Below the pieces are notes generated by a model. The model searched no databases. It saw nothing but the letters and a program-made list of their open reading frames with translations, and had not been told where the DNA came from. Shown in pieces: positions 16,815-25,494 of a stretch of DNA of 64,000 nt. This DNA comes from CAYPHA01 sp964410215 (GTDB lineage: Bacteria > Calditrichota > Calditrichia > Calditrichales > CAYPHA01). Location: contig CAYPHA010000010.1 of the NCBI GenBank assembly GCA_964410215.1, positions 1 through 64,000 on the forward strand, in the 5' to 3' direction. Position numbers and translations under genes: made by a program. Numbering within the stretch: the stretch's first letter is position 1; each line of letters starts with the position of its first letter.

Positions 16815-18727
16815 ACTGCGTTTAAACCGGAACCTTTCCTGCGTATATCGCCGTCCCGGTCCGTATAATTCCTGCTATCGAGAAATTCCATCAGCGGGAC
16901 AATCCATTTTCGCGTACTTCCGGTATAGTTTTTTACATCTGCGATGGTCAGCTCTTCCTGTTTAGCAAAAAGATTCCGGAGAAAAACCAGCAATTCAGCG
17001 ATGACCTCTTTATGCAGGTAAAATTTGCCCCGAATGGAAACAAGATCCCCCTCTTTCGCCATATCAGCTGTCAGGCGCCTGATGACCGGCAATTCGGTAT
17101 CCAACATCTGGGACAACTGGTTCATATCGGCAACAGAAAAACGGGCCGTAAGGAAGTGCTCCCTGATCTTCTTCTCGAGGTCAGCACGTTCCCGGGACTG
17201 CTGCATTGCTTCGGTTGAATAGCGTTCTCCGTCAAACTGCAGCATTTTTTTATTCACGGCAAACTGTAGCGCCCGGTTGAGAAAAGGATCTGAAAAATTT
17301 TCTCGGATCAGGAGACTCTTCATTTCACCGGTATTGAATCCCGGTCTGTATGACTCCTTCTTCAGGGCGCCTGTAATCGCCTTTTCAATCCGTATAAGGG
17401 CTTCCTCAAGTTTGCCGTTCAGGACAAAATGGGATTCACCTTTATAGGTAAACCCGGAGATGATCTTGACTTTCTGAAGCCGGTTCACTGCCTTTTCAAT
17501 GTCAGACCGATTCAGGAAAAGATCACGTCTGAACGCATCCACGGTAAAGCTTCGAAACCCGCTCTTTTCCAGGATTGCCTGTAATCGCGTTGCATAATCA
17601 CTATCCTTCAGTGCATGAAAATAATCCGTCCATGTGTCGTTAGTGCGTACAAGCCTGGGTGGATTCATCTGCAACACTTTTCCGCCTGCAAGGGTGGTTA
17701 CCGGTGAAAGACTACGAATCAGTATCGCGTCCCCGGGTGCGGCCACTGTATGCCTGTCCAGTTTTAAACGCACGTGATAGCGCTCCTGACCGGCCTGGAA
17801 GGCATCCTCTTCGAACCAATTCATTTTTGCGCGTACTTCATCTGTTCCGATATGAACCCGTACATTGATATAGCGGCGTACCTTGAATTTGAGATCCAGA
17901 ACAGGTTTTATCTCCGCCAATAGCTCTTTCGTGGTATTCAGAGATCCGGGTTCTACAAGAACGTGTCCCCGTTTCAGTTCTTCCACGTCGATTCCGGAAA
18001 GATTTATCGCCGTTCTCTGCCCCGGATACACTTGCTGCGCTTCATGCTGATGAACCTGCAGCCCTCTCACCTTCGTTTTTTTATCCGCGGGAAGTAATTG
18101 CAGCGGATCACCGCTTCGGATTCCGGCTGAGAGCACCGTGCCTGTTACGATAGTTCCAAATCCCTTTGATGAAAAGCTGCGGTCGATATTTAAACGAAAA
18201 GGGCGTTCCTCCCTGTTATGACGGGCCATGCCGGTCCGCTCCAGTATGACCTGCCGCAGGGCATCCACCCCGTCTCCGGTAACGGATGAGACGGGTATAA
18301 CCGGGATATCCCTGAAATCATGTTTATCCAGAAAGGTATCAATCTCCTCTTTTACCAGGTCAAGCCAATCCGGTTCAACCAGGTCGCTCTTATTCACGGC
18401 AACGATACCATTTTGAACACCGAAAAATTTCAGAATTTCAAGGTGTTCAACCGTCTGCGGCATGATACCGTCATCCGCCGCAATGACGAGCAGGAAAAGA
18501 TCTACCGTGCTCACCCCGGCTACCATATTTTTTACAAAACGTTCATGACCGGGGACATCGATAATCGTGATATTATCCTGCCAGTATGCGAATCCGATAT
18601 CGATGGTGATACCTCGTAACTTTTCTTCCTTCAGGGTATCTGTTTCTATGCCGGTCAGCGCCTGTATCAGGGCGGTTTTTCCATGATCAATATGCCCTGC
18701 CATGCCGATTATTGTATGTCTGTTCAT
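16811..18727 (-). CDS. selB: Selenocysteine-specific elongation factor SelB
   Basis: 638 residues, normal for bacterial SelB. It is a GTPase that carries selenocysteyl-tRNA to UGA codons marked by a SECIS hairpin. The start HTIIGMAGHIDHGKTALIQAL is the G1 loop, followed by GITIDIGFAYW (switch I), DVPGHERFVKNM (G3) and VNKSD (G4). The EF-Tu-like domains (about 175-370) contain RSFSSKGFGTIVTGTVLSG-like sequence, and the C-terminal ~270 residues form the winged-helix array that reads SECIS RNA, ending in TRKWIVPLMEFLDSRNYTDR. selA lies at 25.5 kb on the same strand; selD and the Sec tRNA gene are not in this window. Confidence 0.96.
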   Translation of the reverse strand: MNRHTIIGMAGHIDHGKTALIQALTGIETDTLKEEKLRGITIDIGFAYWQDNITIIDVPGHERFVKNMVAGVSTVDLFLLVIAADDGIMPQTVEHLEILKFFGVQNGIVAVNKSDLVEPDWLDLVKEEIDTFLDKHDFRDIPVIPVSSVTGDGVDALRQVILERTGMARHNREERPFRLNIDRSFSSKGFGTIVTGTVLSAGIRSGDPLQLLPADKKTKVRGLQVHQHEAQQVYPGQRTAINLSGIDVEELKRGHVLVEPGSLNTTKELLAEIKPVLDLKFKVRRYINVRVHIGTDEVRAKMNWFEEDAFQAGQERYHVRLKLDRHTVAAPGDAILIRSLSPVTTLAGGKVLQMNPPRLVRTNDTWTDYFHALKDSDYATRLQAILEKSGFRSFTVDAFRRDLFLNRSDIEKAVNRLQKVKIISGFTYKGESHFVLNGKLEEALIRIEKAITGALKKESYRPGFNTGEMKSLLIRENFSDPFLNRALQFAVNKKMLQFDGERYSTEAMQQSRERADLEKKIREHFLTARFSVADMNQLSQMLDTELPVIRRLTADMAKEGDLVSIRGKFYLHKEVIAELLVFLRNLFAKQEELTIADVKNYTGSTRKWIVPLMEFLDSRNYTDRDGDIRRKGSGLNAV

Positions 18728-18745
18728 AAAAGCCTTAACGATTTT

Positions 18746-19672
18746 CTATGACGCACGCTCCACGACCAGGATTACATATTTCTTGTCATTCATAAACTGC
18801 TCAGGATCAATCAGTTTAAGGTGGTCGTCTATATATTCATGGGTATCGGATAACACCTCATTCAGAATGTATTCCAATCCCGGTTTTTTTCGTGCCAGTT
18901 TACCTGTTAAAAACTCATAAAGCGATAAACCGAAACGGGTACCCCACATATGCAGAAAGGCAAGAGTGGGTTTAATGTTGTTGGTAATGTCCAGCTCGCC
19001 GGTGATTTTAAAATGATGCAACGCCAGGATTTCCTTAAAATCCTCCCACTTGTGACCCGACTTTTCGTGCGCTTCCCGGAGCCTGAAATAATCGGATATC
19101 AGCCATTTGCCGCCCGGTTTGAGAATGGTTTTCACAAGAGGAATCGCTTTATCGAGTTTAATATATTGTAATGATTCGGAATTGATAACGGTTCCAAAAT
19201 GATTTTTATAGGCTTCCGGATCGATTCTTTCGAACTTGGAATGAATCAGTTTATAGTCCGGATATTTTTCCCTTATGAATGCAACCTGGAAACGATCCGG
19301 TGTCAGTCCGGTTACTTGATATCCCCTCTGATCGAGATGGTGCATTAAGCCGCCCAGTCCGCAGCCAACATCCAGCACGGGGCTGTCTTCAGCGGACAGG
19401 CTTTCCGTCAGTTTTTCAGCATAATCTTGCTGGGCCCTGTAAAAATCCCGCAGGCTTATGGTCTCCGGGTCCCGTTCCGGATGATCAAAAAATCCATAAT
19501 GCAGATATCCGTCTTTGAGGACACGGGCATAGAATTTCAGCTGGGCGTCATCTGCGGAGCGCCCCTTCTGTCGTTCCTGCCGGGATAAACGGATTATATG
19601 ATAAATATGTTTCGGATAAAGAAGTTTGCGTAATATCTGATTCCGAATACGTTTTACACGTAATTTTTTCAA
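18746..19672 (-). CDS. SAM-dependent methyltransferase (class I)
   Basis: 308 residues, no signal peptide. The N-terminal ~45 residues are strongly basic (VKRIRNQILRKLLYPK), followed by a class I methyltransferase core with motif I SPVLDVGCGLGGLMHHL around residue 100, a motif II acidic position in TGLTPDRFQVAF, and an FGTVINSESLQYI region. It most resembles the cyclopropane-fatty-acid-synthase/sterol methyltransferase-like group (GYFDHPERDPETISL-type N-terminus), so a lipid or small-molecule substrate is possible, but none can be assigned. It sits between selB and the PEP carboxykinase-like gene. Confidence 0.75.
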   Translation of the reverse strand: MKKLRVKRIRNQILRKLLYPKHIYHIIRLSRQERQKGRSADDAQLKFYARVLKDGYLHYGFFDHPERDPETISLRDFYRAQQDYAEKLTESLSAEDSPVLDVGCGLGGLMHHLDQRGYQVTGLTPDRFQVAFIREKYPDYKLIHSKFERIDPEAYKNHFGTVINSESLQYIKLDKAIPLVKTILKPGGKWLISDYFRLREAHEKSGHKWEDFKEILALHHFKITGELDITNNIKPTLAFLHMWGTRFGLSLYEFLTGKLARKKPGLEYILNEVLSDTHEYIDDHLKLIDPEQFMNDKKYVILVVERAS

Positions 19673-19729
19673 TCCGGGATTCTCCTCGTTTTCATACCAG
19701 AATGGTTCGATTCTTTGAAGCAGTGTAAC

Positions 19730-21559
19730 CTAACGCCAGCGCCAGCTCCCCGGCTTTCTTGGCCGGGTAAGCCCTCCATCACCGTAAAATGCACGTCCTG
19801 CTTCCGTCAGGGAAGCGGACACAGCCGTTTTCGCGGTTAAGGAAGGCGCTATGCGATATGACATCTCAGCAGCGGCGATAATTTCAGGATTCAGACCTTC
19901 CGATGCAATAATATCGGTAAATTTCCTGCGGCCATCGACGAGGTCGGCTACGTATCGATCGATGGCATCCTGTTCGTAGAATGTATGCGGATCATATTCA
20001 GGAAGGGATTTCCCTTCAACATTCACGATAGATTGGGTCCCCAGAATTCCGGGTTCATAGCGATTGGTCCGCCTCAGATCACCGCGTTGTATGGCAGCCA
20101 TCAGCCGCAGTGGTACCCGCTCTGTTTTCCGGACCAGCTTTTTGACCGGATGCCCGTTAACCGTCTTTTTTTCGATGACCTCGCCCATTCCACCTGTATT
20201 GTACATCATGAAGCGTACTTTCCCGGGATAGCGGTCGACCAGTTTCATCACGATATCATAAAACCGGTTGACTTTACGGCCACGCGATCCGACAATAAAC
20301 GGATCCGTCCCAACGATTCGCACGGAATCACCTGCTTTTTCAGGGCTCGATGCATAACTGTGGGTGGATTCGCCCCACAGGTAAGCCAGTACCCCCTGTT
20401 CCGGTGTCAGTTCCTGGGCAAAGGGCATAATCGTATTCCGCCGTGTGATGAAAGCAAAGATCAACCCATCCATCGTATCCAGTGTCGGGACATTGACAGA
20501 AGGCGCACTGATTGTAATCAGTTTTCCTCCCCGCCGCACAGCGAGCTTGTCGCGGAACACGACCGCCCGTCCGTTGCCGCACAGGCTTTCATCCAGAAAA
20601 TCCAGCTCCCCGGAAGCATTGATCATGACGTTTTCAAGGAGTGCCGATTTATCGATGAGGGCCTGGTACATGGCTTCCTGCTGATCAGACTCCACATCGG
20701 TTTTAACATAAAAATTATTTTCGGATCCAAGTGCGGATCCATCCGGGCAAAGGAAAATAATATCATCCTGACATGCTTCGGTCTTCTCTTCACTGTTGTG
20801 ATCGAGCCCCAGTTGATGACAGGACCATGTTGATTTTCCCGTCGCCGTCATACCGAACAGGAATACACCATAACGCTTCAGATCGCCTTTTTCAGGATCA
20901 CGGACAGTAACGATTTTGCTTCCCGAATGCAGGCCGAGCATACCCGCTTCGTCGGCACACCACATGGCCTGGCGCAAAAATCCCTTTTTATCTTCACCAA
21001 GATAATCACTTCCCATGCAGATGTTCAGGTTATATTCCGGTAAGGCCAGAACCTGCGCCCGCATGAGATGTTCTTCTGGTATATGAATCATCGTTATTTC
21101 CGGTCCTTTTCGTCCGCCGTAATCAAACATGGTGCTGGCCCACATATAAGCAAGTCGTACATTCTTGGGATCAGCCGTACTCACATACAGGTTGCACACG
21201 GGGTTAAACCGATCATTATGTCCCATCTGCCTTTGAATATGCACGAATGGCAGGGTTTTAACAAGATGCAGCACTTTATCCAGGTATTCCGGTGCCTTTT
21301 TGATCAGTGACGTTTGTTCTTCGGAAGGCCGTGGCAGACGTACGCGCGCGCCGCCAAGATACACCGTTTTCGGCGCCAGACGGTTTGATATTTTTGAAGT
21401 CCACACACGGGAACCATATTGCGTCCTGTTTGCAAAAGCTTCCGAATGCCGGGCCAGCCAGCGCATGTCAACACGTTTTATATTCGTTCCCCGGAGCAGC
21501 GGTTTTAACGATTCGTAAAATCGTTTATACGACATTTCATCATAAAGTTCATCGTTCAT
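19730..21559 (-). CDS. Divergent ATP-type PEP carboxykinase-like protein
   Basis: 609 residues, longer than the usual ~530-540 of ATP-PEPCK, with AGGATG before the ATG. The PEPCK nucleotide-binding fold is visible: kinase-1a loop FGMTATGKST at 235-244, kinase-2-like CQDDIIF at 263-269 in place of the DDEHGW form, then ALLENV, ELDFLDESL and a C-terminal MMYNTGGMGEV corresponding to the family's 'LVNTGWNG' block. The segment aligning with the family's MHCSAN metal/substrate region reads MWCADEAG, so catalytic residues differ and PEP carboxykinase activity is uncertain. It may be a kinase or phosphotransferase with a related fold. It lies 40 bp downstream of the aminotransferase fusion gene, which has a second P-loop domain of this apparent class. 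Confidence 0.65.
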   Translation of the reverse strand: MNDELYDEMSYKRFYESLKPLLRGTNIKRVDMRWLARHSEAFANRTQYGSRVWTSKISNRLAPKTVYLGGARVRLPRPSEEQTSLIKKAPEYLDKVLHLVKTLPFVHIQRQMGHNDRFNPVCNLYVSTADPKNVRLAYMWASTMFDYGGRKGPEITMIHIPEEHLMRAQVLALPEYNLNICMGSDYLGEDKKGFLRQAMWCADEAGMLGLHSGSKIVTVRDPEKGDLKRYGVFLFGMTATGKSTWSCHQLGLDHNSEEKTEACQDDIIFLCPDGSALGSENNFYVKTDVESDQQEAMYQALIDKSALLENVMINASGELDFLDESLCGNGRAVVFRDKLAVRRGGKLITISAPSVNVPTLDTMDGLIFAFITRRNTIMPFAQELTPEQGVLAYLWGESTHSYASSPEKAGDSVRIVGTDPFIVGSRGRKVNRFYDIVMKLVDRYPGKVRFMMYNTGGMGEVIEKKTVNGHPVKKLVRKTERVPLRLMAAIQRGDLRRTNRYEPGILGTQSIVNVEGKSLPEYDPHTFYEQDAIDRYVADLVDGRRKFTDIIASEGLNPEIIAAAEMSYRIAPSLTAKTAVSASLTEAGRAFYGDGGLTRPRKPGSWRWR

Positions 21560-21599
21560 AATAACATCCTGAACTTCATCGTATGTGAAAGTTAATACG

Positions 21600-23942
21600 T
21601 TACCGACAGGCTTCTATTATCCTGTTTTCAATTTCGGCCGGTGTTCCGCTTCCCGTATTGAGCAGATATACCCGGGCAGACTGAATAAGTCTTCGAAAAA
21701 AACTATTCTGTTTTTCCATGTGATGATCCCCGGCGGGCATCAGATGCGGATTAAAAAAAGGTGTCCCGGCCGCCGTCATACTTACACCTTTCCCATGGAC
21801 CTGACCGGAGGCCAGAATCTGCATGGTTTCATCCGCTTCTAATTCGCGGAAAGGCCCGGCCAAAGCATCGTTCATCAGTAAAAAAATATGTGCCAGGTCC
21901 GTGCGTCTGACATGTTTGCGCATGCCTCCGATCCAATAAGGATCCAGCATCGCATAAGCGCTTTTCGATCCGAACAGGCAGAATGGCAGGCCCCGGTCCA
22001 GCATACAATCGTTCCGGTAAGGACAATCGGAATATTCGCACCCTTCCCTGCCCGTGATGACATTCTCACATTTGGAACGTTCGATCAACGGGCTGAGACG
22101 ATCATATATTTCAACGGAATATGCCGGCCAATAGAGTTTTCGCTCGGGGGAATCCGCCGATGCCAATCCCCCCCCATAGCGGATGAAAATGATATCATTG
22201 GAAACCAATGCGACATCTTTATGCTGCAACAGATTATAAAATAATTCACTCTTATGTGTGCCTTTCGGCCCCATGAGGATAAAACCGGTTCCATTCAGAT
22301 CGCCTGTCATGCCGCGAACAGCGTGCAAGCCGAACAGGTTTCCACCCAGGTCCGAAACCATCCCTACAGCGATACGTCTCAGCGCCCCATATAAATCCGT
22401 ATTAAATAAAACGGCTGTTTTGGAGTCGGAATTGTAAAACACATAGGGTTCACGTCCGGGTACATTATCAACGGCATAAATAATACCGTGCGGTTCAAGA
22501 TCGGCTTCCAGTTGTGCCGGGAACCAGTTTTCAACCCAGAAATCGTACAGGTGACGGTTATTGGTTCTCAATTGAATAATCACACCGCTTATGTTGGCAT
22601 TCCATTCAAAATAGTGATCAAATTTCAACTGGCTTTCCGCTTCCGCTACAATGGCATCACGCTTATCGATTGAAATATCCGAATCGGTCGGTACATAATC
22701 GATAATCCGGGTTTTGTAATTACTGAGCCTGCGCACCTTTTCACCGGCAGGTGTTTTCAACCTGCTTAAAGCCAGGGCGATGCGGTCCATACCTTCCCGG
22801 ATCGTCTCCATGGAACTGGTGTAGGAAATACGCAGATAATTCTCCAGTCCGAATGCTGCACCGGGAATGGTGGCAACCTTAGCCTCCCTGAGAAGGTAAT
22901 AGGCCAATCCATATGAATTACGTATATACGTTCCGTTATATTCTTTTCCAACAAAGGCGGAAATATTGGGAAATACATAAAAAGCGCCGTCCGGTTTCCG
23001 GCAGGATACCCCTTCGATCATATCCAGGCGCTGACTGATATAATTCCGTCTGCGCTGGAATTCGGCGCGCATTTTCGATATCTCGAACTGCGGGCCTGTC
23101 AGTGCCGCCATTGCCGCGTACTGCGAAACCGTAGAAGCATTCGAGGTGCTGTGACTCTGAATCTTATTCGAACCGCTGATGATCGATTCGGGACCCGCCG
23201 CATATCCGATGCGCCAGCCTGTCATAGCATAGGCCTTGGAAACACCGTTCACAACGATGGTTCTTTGTTTCATCTTTTCACTTAAGGCGGCACAACTGGT
23301 AAATGTTGCGCCATCGTAAACCAGTTTCTCATAAATTTCATCGGCAATAACAAACACGTCTTCCGATTCCAGCACCTCGGCCAGAGACTCCAGTTCGGAA
23401 CGGGTATAGACGGCACCGGTCGGATTGGATGGATTACAGAGTATCAGCGCCTTGGTATTGGCTGAAACAGCATCCTTGAGTTCAGCGGCAGTCAGTTTAA
23501 AGCCGTTCTCTTCATGTGTAGGCAGGATAACGGGACGTCCTTCCGCCAGTCCGACCATTTCCGGATACGATACCCAGTAGGGGGCGGGAATGATCACTTC
23601 ATCACCGGCACCTATCAGGGTCTGCACCACATTAAAAATACTGTGTTTGGCGCCGTTTGAAACCATTATTTCCGAGATGGTATATTCTAAATCATTCTCT
23701 TCTTTCAGTTTTCGTGCAATAGCTTCACGCAGCGGTACCATACCCTGATTCAGCGTATAACGGGTGCGGTTTTCATCAATGGCCAGCTTCGCAGCTTCCC
23801 TGATATGTTCCGGCGTCGGAAAATCCGGTTCACCCACACTCAAATCGACAAGATCCACGCCTTCCGCTTTCATTGTGATCGCTTTGGCAGCAATCTTCAT
23901 TGTAGGCGATATTCCGATATGTTTTATCCGCTCAGAAACCAC
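21600..23942 (-). CDS. Aminotransferase class I/II fused to a PEPCK/HPr-kinase-like P-loop domain
   Basis: 780 residues from a GTG start (GGAG nine bases upstream). Residues 1-395 form a complete fold-type I aminotransferase of the aspartate-aminotransferase group: VGEPDFPTP (36-44), CNPSNPTGAVY (169-179), PLP lysine K236 in GVSKAYAMTGWRIGY, and substrate arginine R371 in LRISY. A ~25-residue linker leads to a second domain (about 420-780) with Walker-A-type GPKGTHKS (558-565), SNDIIFIRYGGG (581-592, kinase-2-like), a Cys cluster at 625, 635, 640, 646 and 655, and a terminal LLNTGSG matching the PEPCK 'NTG' block. No internal start or frameshift is visible. I know of no characterised protein with this architecture. 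The next gene encodes a PEPCK-like protein with similar motifs. Confidence 0.8.
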   Translation of the reverse strand: MVSERIKHIGISPTMKIAAKAITMKAEGVDLVDLSVGEPDFPTPEHIREAAKLAIDENRTRYTLNQGMVPLREAIARKLKEENDLEYTISEIMVSNGAKHSIFNVVQTLIGAGDEVIIPAPYWVSYPEMVGLAEGRPVILPTHEENGFKLTAAELKDAVSANTKALILCNPSNPTGAVYTRSELESLAEVLESEDVFVIADEIYEKLVYDGATFTSCAALSEKMKQRTIVVNGVSKAYAMTGWRIGYAAGPESIISGSNKIQSHSTSNASTVSQYAAMAALTGPQFEISKMRAEFQRRRNYISQRLDMIEGVSCRKPDGAFYVFPNISAFVGKEYNGTYIRNSYGLAYYLLREAKVATIPGAAFGLENYLRISYTSSMETIREGMDRIALALSRLKTPAGEKVRRLSNYKTRIIDYVPTDSDISIDKRDAIVAEAESQLKFDHYFEWNANISGVIIQLRTNNRHLYDFWVENWFPAQLEADLEPHGIIYAVDNVPGREPYVFYNSDSKTAVLFNTDLYGALRRIAVGMVSDLGGNLFGLHAVRGMTGDLNGTGFILMGPKGTHKSELFYNLLQHKDVALVSNDIIFIRYGGGLASADSPERKLYWPAYSVEIYDRLSPLIERSKCENVITGREGCEYSDCPYRNDCMLDRGLPFCLFGSKSAYAMLDPYWIGGMRKHVRRTDLAHIFLLMNDALAGPFRELEADETMQILASGQVHGKGVSMTAAGTPFFNPHLMPAGDHHMEKQNSFFRRLIQSARVYLLNTGSGTPAEIENRIIEACR

Positions 23943-23980
23943 GCTGTCTCCTCATCCTTCATCGATCTCCGATTCGTTGA

Positions 23981-25369
23981 TTATTTGTCAGTCATCTTCC
24001 TTTTTAAAATTTTCTTGAGGTCGGTACCGGTGAGCGCATCAACCACCTCCGGCAGTTGTGCGATGATATCAGTAACCTGTTTCGTAAGTTTAGAACTCCC
24101 GGAAGCGCCTTCATTATCGATCATCACAATTTTCTCCACGCGGGAAAGGGGCTCGGTGACGGCTTTCGCAATTTCGGGCATTTTTTCCATGATGAGCTGA
24201 TAGAGTGCCGCTTCGTTGTAAGATTCGAAGGCCTTTGCCCTACCGGACATCGATTCCGCTTCGGCCTTGCCCAATGACCGGACCCGATCGGCCTCTGTTT
24301 CATTTTCGAGTCTGCCGGCCTCCGCTCTGCCTTTTGCCTCTGTTTCAATGCGGTATTTTTCCGCTTCCGCTTCCGTTTTTATCTGTATTTTCCTGGCTTC
24401 CGCCGGTTTAAGGACCGTCGCCTCCAATTCCTTCTGCTTACGGTTAATGCTCAGCTCTTCAAGTTTCGTTCCCTCTTCCATTTCAATTCGTTTCACGGCA
24501 TACTCTTCGCGTTTAATGCTCTGCTGCAGCTTAAAACGCTCCAGTTCATAAGCCATGTCGGCCTGTGCCTTCTTCCGGTTAACAGTGACAAACGATTCTG
24601 CTTTTTTGGCCTCGTTCGTCGATGCCGCTCCGGCAATTTCCGCATCGGCCTTGAGACGGGCAATTTCACCCTCTTTTTTTGCCTGTGCGGCTTTTATGGT
24701 AATTTCCTTATCCTTTTCGGCCTGGTCCACGGCTGCATTGTATTTGGCCGCCGTCACATGTGGTTTACTGAGCGCTTCGATGTAACCCTGCGCATCGGAT
24801 ATTTCTTCCAGACCGAATGACATAAGCAGCAGGCCCATTTTTGCAAAATCTTCCTGTACCGACTCGTAAATACGACGGTTGAATTCATTGCGTTTCGTAT
24901 ATACTTCGTCGACGGTCATGGTACCGATCACTTCCCTTATTTTACTGTCCAGGACCGTCTGGGCAACTTCCAGGATACCACCGGTACCCCGGCTCAGGAA
25001 ATTCGTTATGGCCACATAAAGCGGGTATTCGTCCGTGTCGATACGCACCTGTGCGTTAAATTCGGCCAGGATGGGAATGCCGTTGGATGTCAGAGCCTCC
25101 GGAATCTTCGATTTTATCGGAATTACTTCAACCGATAAGCGTTCCGTTTGCTGTGTAAAAGGATTTACAAGCAATCCGCCACCGATCCGGTAGCGGAAGC
25201 CGATTTCCTTTTTACTCCCGTCCGGTAAAGTGATTACATTTTTTTTGCCTCCCGAAATAATCAGGACTTCATTCGGACCAACGCGTCGATATTGACGGTA
25301 TACAAAGAAAAGCAATACTGCGATCAGAACAATCACGGCAAGACTGTAAAATAAAATGCTGATGTCCAT
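23981..25369 (-). CDS. Flotillin-like SPFH-domain membrane protein
   Basis: 462 residues: an N-terminal membrane hairpin or helix (about 5-24, ILFYSLAVIVLIAVLLFFVY), an SPFH/band-7 domain (about 28-220) and a long helical coiled coil (about 220-400) rich in EAKKAESF, AEAEKYRIETEAKGRAEA and related Ala/Glu repeats. That layout is the flotillin/YqiK type, which forms oligomeric cages organising membrane microdomains. It ends in a hydrophilic tail with a final KKILKRK. A GGGAGG site precedes the ATG. No NfeD partner gene is adjacent, which is somewhat unusual, since flotillin and NfeD genes often pair. Confidence 0.9.
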   Translation of the reverse strand: MDISILFYSLAVIVLIAVLLFFVYRQYRRVGPNEVLIISGGKKNVITLPDGSKKEIGFRYRIGGGLLVNPFTQQTERLSVEVIPIKSKIPEALTSNGIPILAEFNAQVRIDTDEYPLYVAITNFLSRGTGGILEVAQTVLDSKIREVIGTMTVDEVYTKRNEFNRRIYESVQEDFAKMGLLLMSFGLEEISDAQGYIEALSKPHVTAAKYNAAVDQAEKDKEITIKAAQAKKEGEIARLKADAEIAGAASTNEAKKAESFVTVNRKKAQADMAYELERFKLQQSIKREEYAVKRIEMEEGTKLEELSINRKQKELEATVLKPAEARKIQIKTEAEAEKYRIETEAKGRAEAGRLENETEADRVRSLGKAEAESMSGRAKAFESYNEAALYQLIMEKMPEIAKAVTEPLSRVEKIVMIDNEGASGSSKLTKQVTDIIAQLPEVVDALTGTDLKKILKRKMTDK

Positions 25370-25494
25370 CGTGCCTCCCGGTCAAAAATAAATATTCCAC
25401 CCCGGCGATTAATCGTCAGATCATCTGTAATTTATCCCATCATTGTGTATCAATCAAAGTTAAAAGAAGGCTTTTATTGGAAAAAACGTTATTT

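Noticed and set aside
19985..20833. 282-residue plus-strand ORF opposite the PEPCK-like gene
   Set aside because: No ribosome site or family motif; it is an antisense shadow of the minus-strand gene.
25406..25415. CGATTAATCG palindrome upstream of flotillin
   Set aside because: Too short and with no second feature to support an operator; left unassigned.
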